Positions 45,681 to 55,846 of a stretch of DNA of 64,000 nt are shown one piece after another. Both the position numbers and the translations under genes were made by a program. The notes under the pieces are model-generated. The model was given only the letters and a program-made list of their open reading frames with translations. It was not told the origin of the DNA and ran no database searches. The DNA is from Tachinus rufipes. Lineage: Eukaryota; Arthropoda; Insecta; Coleoptera; Staphylinidae. How positions within the stretch are numbered: the first letter of the stretch is position 1; every line of letters begins with the position of its first letter. The stretch spans positions 9,317,204 through 9,381,203 of the forward strand of contig OZ010746.1 of NCBI GenBank assembly GCA_963932245.1, given 5' to 3'.

Positions 45681-45777
45681 ATGGAGGATTTACAAGATTC
45701 GGTATTCGAATCAGATGTTGAGCACGGATCCGATATAGGATGGGAAAAAACGAAATCAACAAAAAAGCAAGACAAAG
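45681..45777 (+). CDS. Candidate alternative first coding exon (CASK or unknown gene)
   Basis: An ATG at 45681 is directly preceded by an in-frame TAA (45678-45680) and is followed by 32 open codons, MEDLQDSVFESDVEHGSDIG and a Lys-rich end KTKSTKKQDK, up to a donor AAAG|GTAAAACAG at 45777/45778. Beyond the donor the frame stops soon. The exon ends in phase 1 with a G as the split base, exactly as the CASK exon at 27372-27555, so both could splice to the same downstream CASK exon. CASK of Drosophila is known to have a shorter form lacking the kinase domain. I do not recognise the peptide. A first exon of an unrelated nested gene, or a chance frame, remain possible. Confidence 0.4.
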
Positions 45778-45984
45778 GTAAAACAGATTTATTTAAATTA
45801 GCTTTAAATCAAATTAAAATAAATTAAATTCAATAACTTTGCAATCGCTTTCTACTTCGATGGCCACACAAGAAGTAATGTCGATTTCTTATTTTTGGCT
45901 AATGTTTCTAACTGTGTGAAGACAGTGGGATTTGCCACCTGGTTGTTTTCAAGAGCCTCTTATTTAATTGGGTTAGGTTGATAG
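45778..45984. other. Sequence after the candidate donor
   Basis: AT-rich, then passing into the G-rich foldback array. Nothing else recognised. Confidence 0.4.
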
Positions 45985-46400
45985 ATCTAACTTTTTGATA
46001 ACAAACTTTAAGTGGGTAGGCGGGGTTCACAATTTATTGATTGTAGGAAATTAGTTTCAATTTAAATGCTTTACCCACCCACCCAAGTGTTAGTGATCCA
46101 GAAATTGGATGTTTCTTTTGTGTTTGTTATTAAATTGGGAAAGGAGGTTGATAAATCTAATTTTTTGATAACGGGTGGGCGGATCACTCAGTTTATTGAT
46201 TGTAGGTTAGTAGTTTTAAATGGAGTTCTCCATCTACTCACGCAAATGTTAGTAATCTATTTTTTCTTTTCTGTGAAATTAATTTGTCAGTAAATTGGGG
46301 GTGCAGGTTGATAAATCCAACTTCTTGGATGGGCGGGGCACTTAGTTTATTAGTTGTGGGTAGGTAGTATTTATTAAAAATCCCTACCCATATTGCGTTT
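45985..46400. repeat. G-rich foldback satellite, array 5
   Basis: Two and a half units with C arm TTACCCACCCACCCAAGTGT, linker ATAAATCTAATTTTTTGATAAC and shortened G arms (GGGTGGGCGGATC). Confidence 0.75.
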
Positions 46401-46785
46401 CTGACTTTGGTGTTTGGTTTTCAGCTGATGGAAACTTCTTTTGTTTTTAGTTAGGTTTTTTCTTCTTGTTTTGTCTTTTGGTTTTTTTCTACGGACGCTT
46501 GGTACAGGCCCTTATGGATTTACGTGATGTTTCTCTTACAATATTCTTTTTTTCTGGCATCTGTCAGGTGCGAAATGGAGAATTTATGTGTTTTCTGCCA
46601 AGGTGTCGTGAACTCCTTATTTTGTTTCTTTGCCTTCAGGTCAGCTTTGGGTCTGTCTTTTATTGCCGCAGCCAGTAATAGTTTTTATATACTTTGGGTG
46701 TCTTTTAAGTAAGGTAGCTACCGCTTTGTTTATGTTGTTTGCTTAAGATCTAGGTCCTAGTTACTTTACTTCTTTTTTTTAACTT
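46401..46785. repeat. Dispersed repeat, copy related to ~59030-59330
   Basis: Words such as CAGGCCCTTATGG, ATTGCCGCAGCCAGTAATA and GTGTCTTTTAAGTAAGGTAGC correspond in order to AAGGCCCTTCTCG, CTGCCGTAGCTAGTAATA and GTGGCCTTCAAGTAAGATTAC at 59050-59300. Probably pieces of one transposon family. No protein identified. Confidence 0.5.
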
Positions 46786-46789
46786 TTTT

Positions 46790-47448
46790 TTTAGTCTAAA
46801 GCCACAAAGGATAACTAAAACACCTATAACTCAGAAACGGTACATTGGATATTGATGCAACTTGGTACCAATATACATTGAAACATTGGGTACTAATTGT
46901 GTAAAATTGGTTTAAATTCACACGTTCAATTTAACCTAACCTTAATTTAATCAACTTGACTTACTTGAGTCATAAATCATGAACGATAACTCAAAAATCC
47001 TTAACTCAAAAACGGTACATTGAATATTGATGCAAATTGGTATCAATATACGTGTGAGCTTTAAGTACTAACTGTATAAAATTGGTTTTATTCCATACGC
47101 TCAATTTAACCTAACATCAATCTAATCAACTTGACTTATTTGAGGCTAAAGCCACAATGGATAATTATAACACCCATAACTCAGAAACGGTACATTGGAT
47201 ATGGATGCAACTTGGTATCAATATACACTGATATATTGGGTATCAATTGTGTAAAATTGGTTTAAATTCATACGCTCAATTTAATCTAACTTTAATTTAA
47301 TCAACTTGACTTACTTGAGTCAAAAATCATGAACGATAACTCAAAAATCCTTAAGTCATAAACGGTACATTGAATATTGATTGCAAATTGGTACCAATAT
47401 ACGTGAGAGCTTTAAGTATTAGTTTTAATCTATACGCTCAATTTAACC
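46790..47448 (+). repeat. Dimeric A/B satellite, left part
   Basis: Four monomers of ~172-178 bp alternate between type A (ACTCAGAAACGGTACATTGG, then GATGCAACTTGGTACC) and type B (CATGAACGATAACTCAAAAA, then ACGTGAGAGCTTTAAGTA). Both end with CGCTCAATTTAACCTAAC and ATCAACTTGACTTA. The repeat is cut after CAATTTAACC by the LINE and continues beyond it at 50754. Confidence 0.9.
47436..47448. repeat. Target-site duplication of the LINE, left copy
   Basis: GCTCAATTTAACC, identical to 50754-50766. The two copies flank the inserted element, one directly at its poly(A) end. A 14th base (T) is ambiguous because the tail on this strand is poly(T). Confidence 0.9.
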
Positions 47449-47638
47449 TTTTTTTTTTTTTTGCTAAGGAAGTGTAATCTTTAAAAGACACCTCGCCGTA
47501 CACCTCGCCGTAGGTTTTGCCGACGAGGTAGTGTGAGATTTTTACTCACTAAACCACCTCCTCCTCTTCTTGCTCAACCCACTGGGGCCGCTTGCGTATT
47601 GCTTCGGTGGGAGAGTTGTCCGTAATAGTATCATAGTA

Positions 47639-50581
47639 TCATCTTTCATCTCTTCCTTTACATTCAATTATTGTTCGGATGGTACTATAAACGCTCATCC
47701 ATGCTTCCTCGGTTGACACTAGATCGCTTATGACATTGGCGTGATTAAAGACTCTGCCAGTGTGTAGAGAGTAGAGGTCTCTCTTGTCCTTCCACTTCGG
47801 GCATACAAACAGAGTATGCTCCGCGGTGTCTTCTTCTCCGCAGTACTTACATGTGCTGGTTTCCGCCCGATGGCGGTTGTGCAAGTATTTACGGAAGCAT
47901 CCGTGCCCCGAAAGAGCTTGGGTGATGAAGTAGTCCACTTCCCCGTACGGCCTATCTATCCATACCTGGATATTAGGAATTAAGCGGTACGTCCACCGTC
48001 CATACTGGCCACTTGTCCACTTCTCTTGCCATCTCGCCACTAACCTATCTCTTGCGGTCGCACTGTCCACTCCGGAATATCGTTCCTTGCGTTCCTGTAT
48101 AAGGAGTTCCATAAGCGGCACTCCAGCTATTACTCCCGCTCCCTCCGTCGAGATGGTCCTGTACGCGCAACATATCCTTATATTTATTTTGCGCTGCACA
48201 CTATTTAATTTTCTTAGCAGCTAGTAGTTCTGCGCTACCACGTGCCACGCAGGTGCGGCATAAAGCATCTGGGAGTGAACCACAGATGCCATTAGTTTTC
48301 TTTTGGAGGCCCTGGGTCCTCCAATGTTCGGCATCAGGCTAGCCAATGCTGATACAGTCTTCTCAGCCTTTTTGACGGTCTTCGCGACTTGTTCGGCGAA
48401 CGAAAGTTTCGTATCCAGCTACACTCTCAGATACTTTACGGCTTTAGATGGAGCCACTACAGTGTCCTGGACCATAAAGTGTATTGGAGCCATCTTGCGC
48501 TTCTTGATTAGTAGGGCAGCCTCGGTCTTCTCTGGAGCAAGTTGTAGCCCTTCACTCTCCAGCCAGTTTGATGCTCTTTGGAGAGCGATATTTGCAGAGT
48601 TCATAAGGCTCTCCTCTCCCTTGGCGACGACCACCATTGCCACGTCGTCTGCAAAGCCTATGAGGGTCGCTCCTTCTGGTTGATCTAGTCTCAATAGACC
48701 ATCGTAGAGAACGTTCCACAGAGTCAGGCCCAGAACCGATCCCTGCGGAACACCGCTATTTACCCGTCTGGTCTTGATCGAGTCTGCTGCCTCCAGTAGT
48801 ATCTTTCTTTCAGAGAGGTAGGCTGCCACTGTACTGATTAGACTCTCGTCTATCTTCCTGTTTTGAAGTTCCTTCAATATGTGCTGCCACGATGCACTAT
48901 TTAAGGCATTTCGCACATCCAGCGTTAGTACAGCGCACAGTCTCCGGTGTGTGGTAGAGTAGTTTACCTCCGCTTCACGGGCGAGCCTGTTGACTTCATT
49001 AATGGCATCCACCGTTTGCCGACCTGCCCTGAAGCCGTATTGTCGGTCCGACAGGCCACCCGTGCATAAAAGCTCGCTGTTCAGCCTACCGAGTATTAGT
49101 TGCTCGTAGAGTTTTCCCTCAACATCTAGTAAGCATATTGGACGGTACGATGCAGGGTTGTCCAGAGGTTTGTCTCCTTTTCTCAGGAGCACAAGCCTGA
49201 CACGCTTCCAGTCCGCCGGAAAGCTTGCTCTAATGGCCAGCTCGTTGTATACTGCCAGCGTATACTCCGGCTTATTTATTGCAACTTCCTTAATTATTTC
49301 TGAAAGTATGCTTCCTGGTCCAGGTACCTTGTTGTGTTTTAGTTTCACACATGCCGCTCGTAATTCACTTAAACTAAAATTGGTAAATATCACAGATTTA
49401 TCACAGATGACGGTTACATGTTGATGCACCGGAAAGAAGTGATCCACCACTTCCTTCACGGTTTGCATCTCCAATTGCAGTCTGGGGGGAAAGCCGGACA
49501 GCCTTTTCATGGCTATCTTGTAGCCGTCTCCCCAGATATCACAGTCTACACTATCACATAGTGCTTTCCAGCACTCTCGTTTGGATATCTTTATCCTATT
49601 TTGCAAAATTTTTTTGCAAACTTTGTACTCTTCTCATAGGTTCTGGCTCCCCTCCGGGTCGTTCCTTCTTGCACTTCTGGTGTAGGCTCTTCTCTTGCCG
49701 GTACATTGCCTGCAAAGTTCCGCAATTTTGTTGTTCAACCAGTAAACTGGTGGCCCTCTCTTTGCGCTCGTTCTTTTGGGCATCGTTCGATCGCATATTT
49801 CTGTCAGTGCGTGGGTAAAGGCGCTTGCAGCTGGCCTACTCGTTACCTCGCAGTTCTTTGCCAATGCCTGTGGTAGTTTTTGCCTATCGAGTTTTTTGAC
49901 CTGCCAGCCTACGCGATTACGGATACTCCTACTCCTACGCGGTGGCACACTTTTCTTAATGACCTCGAAGATGATATAGTTGTGGTCGCTCAGGGATTCG
50001 CGGTCGCTGACTTCCCATTTCTCAATCCTATTCTTGACGTCATAAGTGGCTAGCGTCAAGTTTAGTATGGAAGAGTAGTCACGCCCCTGGAATGTCGGCT
50101 TGCTACCCTTGTTGATGACTACTAAGTCGTTTTCCGCTATCCATTCTGTCAGCAGTTGTCCTCTTCTATCTGTTATTTCCATGCCCCACTGCGGGGACTT
50201 CGCGTTGAAGTCTCCTACAACGATTGCCTTTTCTCCATTGAGTCGAATTAGCCTTCCAATTTGACTGTGAATTTCCTCGAGATCTTCTATGTCCTTGTTT
50301 CCAGATGAGTAGCAATTGTAGACAGTCAGGTTTGGCGTAACTATGTACGTGAAGCTGTGTTCTCGCCCAACTCGCTTTATAGTGACCTCGTTTCCCATCA
50401 CTTTTATGGCAGTATCCAGATCATCATCACAAGTCCAATCTTTTCTGTTTTTTACGGCGTTTCGGATTGGTTCACTCAGAAGTATCACGGAAGCACCTAT
50501 TTCCGTGGCCGTGGCCAAGGTCAGATCGTGGCATTGGCGGCTTCTGAATGAGTTGACTTGCAGGAATTTTATTCTAGGCAT
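47639..50581 (-). pseudogene. R1-clade LINE ORF2, three nonsense codons
   Basis: One unbroken reading frame of 980 codons runs from ATG 50581 to TGA 47639, interrupted only by a TGA at residue 316 (49634-49636) and TAGs at residues 721 (48419-48421) and 787 (48221-48223). Domains: APE-type endonuclease, residues 1-210, with GDFN 123-126 and SDH 198-200; reverse transcriptase, about 400-720, with SYRPICLL, GVPQGS 610-615 and the catalytic FADD 643-646; C-terminal zinc finger CX2CX7HX4C at 911-927. In the endonuclease, SILNLTL (~171-177) has Asn where the family has the catalytic Asp (S-x-I-D-x-T-L). The TAG at 721 sits in a YLRV*LD context that usually reads YLGVWLD. There are no frameshifts, so the copy is rather young although dead. 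Confidence 0.92.
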
Positions 50582-50753
50582 TGTTGTTCGAGGTTTCCGG
50601 TCTAGGTACCTCCCGTTTCTTTCTCTCCTTGCTTGTTGGACACGCTGGGCTGCCCGATGTGTGTCCTTCTTTGGCGCAGTGTACACAGTACGGGTTGTTC
50701 TTGCAGTCTGATGCCTTGTGTCCTTCTTTACTGCACTTTAGGCATAGATGCAT
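50574..50753 (-). pseudogene. LINE ORF1 (gag) C-terminal remnant
   Basis: The last ~60 codons of ORF1 are present, the rest being lost by 5' truncation. They contain two CCHC knuckles, CLKCSKEGHKASDC (CX2CX4HX4C) and CVHCAKEGHTSGSPAC (CX2CX4HX6C), followed by a basic tail that ends in TAG (50574-50576). The stop overlaps the ORF2 start: in ATGCCTAG the ATG opens ORF2 and the TAG closes ORF1. Such overlap suggests termination-reinitiation or a frame change for ORF2 translation in the parent element. Confidence 0.88.
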
Positions 50754-50766
50754 GCTCAATTTAACC
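50754..50766. repeat. Target-site duplication of the LINE, right copy
   Basis: GCTCAATTTAACC at the 5' end of the element, identical to 47436-47448. The next bases, TAACAT, are the natural continuation of the satellite. Confidence 0.9.
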
Positions 50767-50960
50767 TAACATTAATCTAATCAACTTGACTTATTTGAAT
50801 CTTAAGCCACAAGGGATAACTAAAACACCCATAACTCAGAAACGGTACATTGGATATTGATGCAGCTTGGTACCAATATACATTGATATATTGGGTACCA
50901 ATTGTGTAAAATTAGTTTAAATCCATACGCTCAGTTTAATGTAACTTCAATTTAATCAAC

Positions 50961-51020
50961 TATCGTTCATGATTTTTGACTCAAGTAAGTCATTACTTGA
51001 GTCAAAAATCATGAACGATA
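50961..51020. repeat. Perfect 28-bp-arm palindrome in the satellite
   Basis: Arms 50961-50988 and 50993-51020 are exact reverse complements with the four-base spacer GTCA. The right arm is the normal start of a B monomer (CTTGAGTCAAAAATCATGAA); the left arm is its inverted copy replacing the end of the preceding A monomer. It looks like a small fold-back replication error. Confidence 0.85.
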
Positions 51021-53060
51021 ACTCAAAAATCCATAACTCAAAAACGGTATATTGAATCTTGATCCAAATTGGTACCAATATACGTGAGAGCTTTAAGTAC
51101 CAACTGTACAAAATTGGTTTTAATCCATACGCTCAATTTAACCTAACATCAATCTAATCAACTTGACTTATTTGAGTCTAAAGCTACAATGGATAACTAA
51201 AACACCTATAACTCAGAAACGGTACATTGGATATGGATGCAACTTGTATCAATATACACTGATACATTGGGTACCAATTGTGCAAAATTGGTTAAAATCC
51301 TCACGCTTAATTTAACCTAACTTTAATTTAATCAACTTGACTTACTTGAGTCAAAAATCATGAACGATAACTCAAAAATCCATAACTCAGAAACGGTACA
51401 TTGAATATTGATGCAAATTGGTATCAATATATGTGAGAACTTTAAGTACTGACTGTATAAAATTGGTTTTAATCCTTACGCTCAATTTAACGTAACATCA
51501 ATCTAATCAACTTGACTTATTTCAGCGTAAGCCACAATGGATAACTAAAACAACCTTAACTCAGAAACGGTACATTAGATATTGATGCAACTTGGTACTA
51601 ATATACACTGATACATTGGGTACCAATTGTGTAAAATTGGTTTAAATTCACACATTCAATTTAACCTAACCTTAATTTAATCAACTTGACTTACTTGAGT
51701 CAAAAAGCATGAACGATAACTCAAAAATCCTTAACTTAAAAACGGTACATTGAATATTGATGCAATTTGGTACCAATATACGTGAGAGTTTTAAGTACCA
51801 ACTGTATAAAATTGGTTTTAATCCACACGCTCAATTTAACGTAACATCAATCTAATCAACTTGACTTATTTGAGCTTAAGCCACAATGGATAACTAAAAC
51901 ACCCTTAACTCAGAAACGGTACATTAGATATTGATGCAACTTGGTACTAATATACACTGATACATTGGGTACCAATTGTGTAAAATTGGTTTAAATTCAC
52001 ACATTCAATTTAACCTAACCTTAATTTAATCAACTTGACTTACTTGAGTCAAAAAGCATGAACGATAACTCAAAAATCCTTAACTTAAAAACGGTACATT
52101 GAATATTGATCCAATTTGGTACCAATATACGTGAGAGTTTTAAGTACCAACTGTATAAAATTGGTTTTAATCCACACGCTCAATTTAACCTAACATCAAT
52201 CTAATCAACTTGACTTATTTGAGCCTAAAGCCACAATGGATAACTAAAACACCCATAACTCAGAAACGGTACATTGGATATGGATGCAATTTGGTATCAG
52301 TATACACTGATACATTGCGTACCAATTGTGTAAAATTGGTTTAAATTTACACGTTCAATTTATCCTAACTTTAATTTAATCAACTTCACTTACTCGAGTC
52401 AAAAAACATGAACGATAAATCAAAAATCCTTTACTCAAGAACGGTACGTTGAATATTGATACAAATTGGTACCAATATACGTGAGATCTTTAAGTATCAA
52501 CTGTATAAAATTGGTTTTAATCCACACGCTCAATTTAACCTAACATCAATCTAATCAACTTGACTTATTTGAGCCTAAAGCTACAATGGACAACTAAAAT
52601 ATCCATTTCTCAAAAACGGTACATTGGATATGGATGCAACTTGGTATCACTATATACTGATACATTGGGTACCAATTGTGCAAAATTGGTTAAAATCCAT
52701 ACGCTTAATTTAACCTAACTTTAATTTAATCAACTTGACTCACTTGAGTCAAAAATCTTGAACGATAACTCAAAAATCATTAACTCAAAAACGGTACGTT
52801 AAATATTGATGCAAATTGGTACCAATATACGTGAGAGCTTTAAGTATTAGTTTTAATCTATACGCTCAATTTAACCTAACATTAATCTAATCAACTTGAC
52901 TTATTTGAATTTATAGCCACAAAGGATAACTAAAATACCTATAATTGGATATTGATGCAACTTGGTACCAATATACACTGATACATTTGGTACTAACTGT
53001 GTAAAATTGGTTTAAATCCCTTTGCTTAATTTAACCTAACCTTAATTTAATTAACTTAGC

Positions 53061-53690
53061 TTACTTTAGAAGAGATAACTTGAACACTCATAACTCAAAA
53101 ATGATATATTGGTAATCAATGCAATTTAGTACCAACTTACTTTATTAGAATGGGTACCTTATTTGTGAATTTATTTAAAATCCATACCTCTTACTTTACA
53201 AAACTCAAAAACTTCTTTGATGTAATCTGTTTAATGCAATAATAGACTATATGGATCAAACAAAAAACTGTAACTTTTAAACGTTATATTGAAATTTGAT
53301 GCAAATTGGTACTAACATACCTCAATATCATAACTACCAACTGTGCAATTTTCAACAAAATCTATAGGTCTAATTTGACATAAACTTAATTTAATCAAAA
53401 ATAATATTCAACAAGGTGAGCAAAATCGGAGATATCGATGTGGGGCCAATTGTCTGAACAAATTTTTTTATAGGATAAATTGTGTAAATTAAAGTTATCT
53501 CAGATATGTCAAAATGTGTAATGGTCTCAGAAGTCACAAAAAATATTACAATTGTCTCACAAAAAAAAAAATGTCTCACATACAACAAAAATCTTAAAAG
53601 AAATCTTAAAATGTTGCAAATTGTCTAAAATCAAAGTCAAAGTGTGTAATAGCATAAAGTTCAGGAAGAGAGTGACAGATCCAATCTCTT
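53061..53690. repeat. Decayed A/B satellite and TCTCACAAA-type sequence
   Basis: To about 53400 monomers of the A/B satellite are still recognisable (ACTCATAACTCAAAAATGAT, then GTACCAACTTAC). From about 53500 comes a motif set, TTGTCTCACA, ATCTTAAAAGAAATCTTAAA, GTTGCAAATTGTC, that reappears at 53960-54190 on the other side of a foldback array. Confidence 0.6.
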
Positions 53691-53945
53691 GACAACAAAA
53701 CATTCGAATGGGTAGGCGGGAACTAAGTTTGAAACTTGTAGGCATGTAGTATGTATTGGTGTACCCCGTTCACCCGCCTGAGTGTTGGTTATCCAAAAGT
53801 TAAATTTTTCTTATTTCTGCTGGAGTTGTTATACAGTTAAGAGAGAGAGTGGCAGATCTAATCTCTTAACAACAAACATTTGGGTGGGTGGGCAGGAACT
53901 AAGTTTGAAACCGCCCACTAGCTAGAGTGTCATCCAAAAGTTGAA
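53690..53945. repeat. G-rich foldback satellite, array 6
   Basis: One full and one partial unit, with GAATGGGTAGGCGGGAACTA, TTCACCCGCCTGAGTGTTGG and CATTTGGGTGGGTGGGCAGG. It interrupts the TCTCACAAA-type sequence. Confidence 0.7.
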
Positions 53946-54188
53946 TTAATTTTACTTCTCATATGTTAAAACAATTTAAAAAATGTTACTTGTAACTAAA
54001 AGTTGTCTCACGTACACCAAAAGTCTTAAAAGAAATCTTTAAATGTTGCAAAATGTATAAAATCAAAGTTGTCTCATATGTCTAAAGTCTGTAATGGTCT
54101 GACAAGTCAGTTTTAAACCGTTACAAAATTGTCTTACATGTATCAAAAAGTTACCTCATATAGACAAAATCTTTTAAAAATAATCGTG
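53946..54188. repeat. TCTCACAAA-type repeat, second part
   Basis: Copies of GTTGTCTCACGTACACCAAA, GTCTTAAAAGAAATCTTTAA and TGGTCTGACAAGTC, matching 53500-53660. Confidence 0.55.
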
Positions 54189-54437
54189 TTACAAATTGTT
54201 TAGAATTACATATTTTCCACTGTTTGGAAACTCCGATAGAAAATGTCTTTGGTGAACATGTCCAAGTACTAATACTAACTTGTGTATATTGTTTACTATT
54301 CTAGGAAAAGGAGCAGTTTTTAATAATATTAAAAATGTCCACAGAGGTTTTACTATGAGATTTGTGTGTTTTACTATGTCCGAACTTACAAACACGGGTT
54401 TAACTAAACCAAGTTGCGGTTGTGGTTTTGGAAGCAA
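54189..54437 (-). other. Unidentified minus-strand open frame, 82 codons
   Basis: Open frame reading KPQPQLGLVKPVFVSSDIVK, then PLWTFLILLKTAPFPRIVNN and LGHVHQRHFLSEFPNSGKYV. The composition is protein-like and not that of a satellite, so it may be a piece of a transposon or host exon. No acceptor or donor was convincing. I do not recognise a family. Confidence 0.25.
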
Positions 54438-55287
54438 TTTTTATAGCGGTGGTACACGTTTGTTTTCATTTTGCAAAATCACAATGCCTTTACGAAATCA
54501 AAAGTGTCTGATGTATTGACGATGAAGGCGATGCTTGTTGTGCTGTTGGGAGGTTTGTCTAGGTTGACAAAGGTCTCATGTTTTTCTCAGTCGGATCCAT
54601 AATTTACTTTCGGACTTGTTTAGTACCGATGGTTTTTTGCAATCTGGTTCAGGTGCTTGGTAGTGCTATAAAAGAGTTGCATGACGTGGATTGCATGTGT
54701 CCAGTCTTGTTCCTGTCTATATTACTACTGGTATATTGTAGTTTGCTTTTTCCATCTTTGACGTCGATGAGTTGTTATGTCCGGGTTAAATGATGCTACT
54801 TGGTATTTGTTGAGATCTACCTGGGTGGGTTTGTAGACTTAGACATGCATTAACAAATTGTTATAATTGAAGATGCCAGTGACGTGGTCGTTACTGACTG
54901 AAATGTAACGTTTTGTTGCTGACAGGGGTTCAGATATTAATTGTGCAGCAATTTTTATCTACAGGTTTTATGACTAGCGAAGGAACAAAGGTATTTGTTT
55001 TTCTGTTTGTTCTTCCTTAGGATGTCAAAATAGTTAATGTATTGTCGATAGTAGCTTTTTGGGTTGCAAATGTTCTTGCTGGGCTAAGTGAACGCGCAAT
55101 ATATTTGATTGCTTCATATTGGGCTCTATATGTTGCCGGTTTGGGGTTTTGTAGAGTTCTGAAGTTGGTGTGATTGATTGCTGGACAGTTGGCTTCAATG
55201 ATAGAGACCGGGATTGCTATTGTATGCAGCTTAAAATGTAATATTTTCAGCTTTTATGTATCAGGAGATGATATGGGGTGTGTTAAG
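54438..55287. other. Unassigned sequence
   Basis: No tandem repeat and no readable protein. T- and G-rich on this strand, like the other decayed minus-strand elements. Probably old transposon material. Confidence 0.3.
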
Positions 55288-55350
55288 GGAAGCGTGACGA
55301 AGTAGTCTAAGCATCCGACTGCTGCACCAAAGATCTCACAACGGAAACTA
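55288..55350 (+). mobile_element. tRNA-derived SINE head, copy 2
   Basis: GGGAAGCGTGACGAAGTAGTCTAAG and CCGACTGCTGCACCAAAGAT correspond to GGGAGCGTGGCGCAGTGGTTTAGG and TTGACTGCTGCACTAAAGAT at 37214. The A box is weaker (TGACGAAGTAG) and the B box is not clear. Confidence 0.5.
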
Positions 55351-55846
55351 TTTCAAACGGTATTACCGTTTTCTACTTTTCTACTTGTCAGCGTAGAGTT
55401 TTACGGCTAGGATCTTTCTGTGGTCTGGAAGAGTGGATTAATAATCTTTTCAGTGGTTTGGAATTTACTTAAAACTGTAGGAAATGACTGCCGCCAGCAG
55501 TAGTACTATGTGCTTTATTCAGAACTTTAAAAAATGTTGACATTAGCATACAAAATAATACGCCAGAGGCGTTACTAACTTTTGGGTTTTTTTTTTTTAA
55601 ATGTATAATACTATATTATTATTATTACCGGTTTCCTAGATATGCAGAACCAGAGACGGTCGCTTTATACGCTTGTGCATAAATTTGCTACTATCTGTTC
55701 TTTATTCTTTTATGTTAGCTGCAGGAACACGGCAGGAAGGAGTGACGTCTATTTTCTTGATGACAAATAAACACTAAGGCGAGAACATCTTTTATTTTAT
55801 GAACTAAGTATCTCATCCTTTCACAAATTTATTTTAATATTGCGTG
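55351..55846. other. Unassigned sequence upstream of LTR remnants
   Basis: Contains a short ATT run (TATTATTATTATTACC near 55614) but no recognised gene or tandem array. Some of it may be the internal part of the LTR element whose primer site follows. Confidence 0.3.

Larger units (their letters stand above)
47449..50753 (-). mobile_element. 5'-truncated R1-clade LINE with poly(A) tail
   Basis: A 3305-bp non-LTR retrotransposon on the minus strand: the end of ORF1 with zinc knuckles, a complete-length ORF2 (endonuclease, reverse transcriptase, C-terminal CCHC), a ~175-bp 3' UTR (47463-47638) and a 14-base poly(A) tail (47449-47462). The 13-bp target duplication and the missing 5' part are the usual result of target-primed reverse transcription. 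It is much richer in GC than its surroundings. Domain order, CCHC spacing and sequence style fit the R1 clade (R1/TRAS/SART relatives). Target duplications of about 14 bp are known for R1. Confidence 0.92.
50754..53060 (+). repeat. Dimeric A/B satellite, right part
   Basis: About thirteen monomers with strict A-B alternation. A-type starts recur near 50830, 51210, 51556, 51907, 52257 and 52606, giving a dimer period of about 345-351 bp (380 bp for the first, which contains a small inverted duplication). Monomers end in AACCTAACCTTAATTTAATC or AACCTAACATCAATCTAATC, so each carries a CCTAA/TTAGG-like word. The last unit (near 52930) is shortened and further units decay to about 53400. Confidence 0.9.

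Noticed and set aside
48303..50711. Plus-strand open frames of 126, 122 and 88 codons (e.g. 48303-48683, 50343-50711)
   Set aside because: They lie antisense to the LINE ORF2/ORF1, whose minus-strand frame carries all recognisable motifs.
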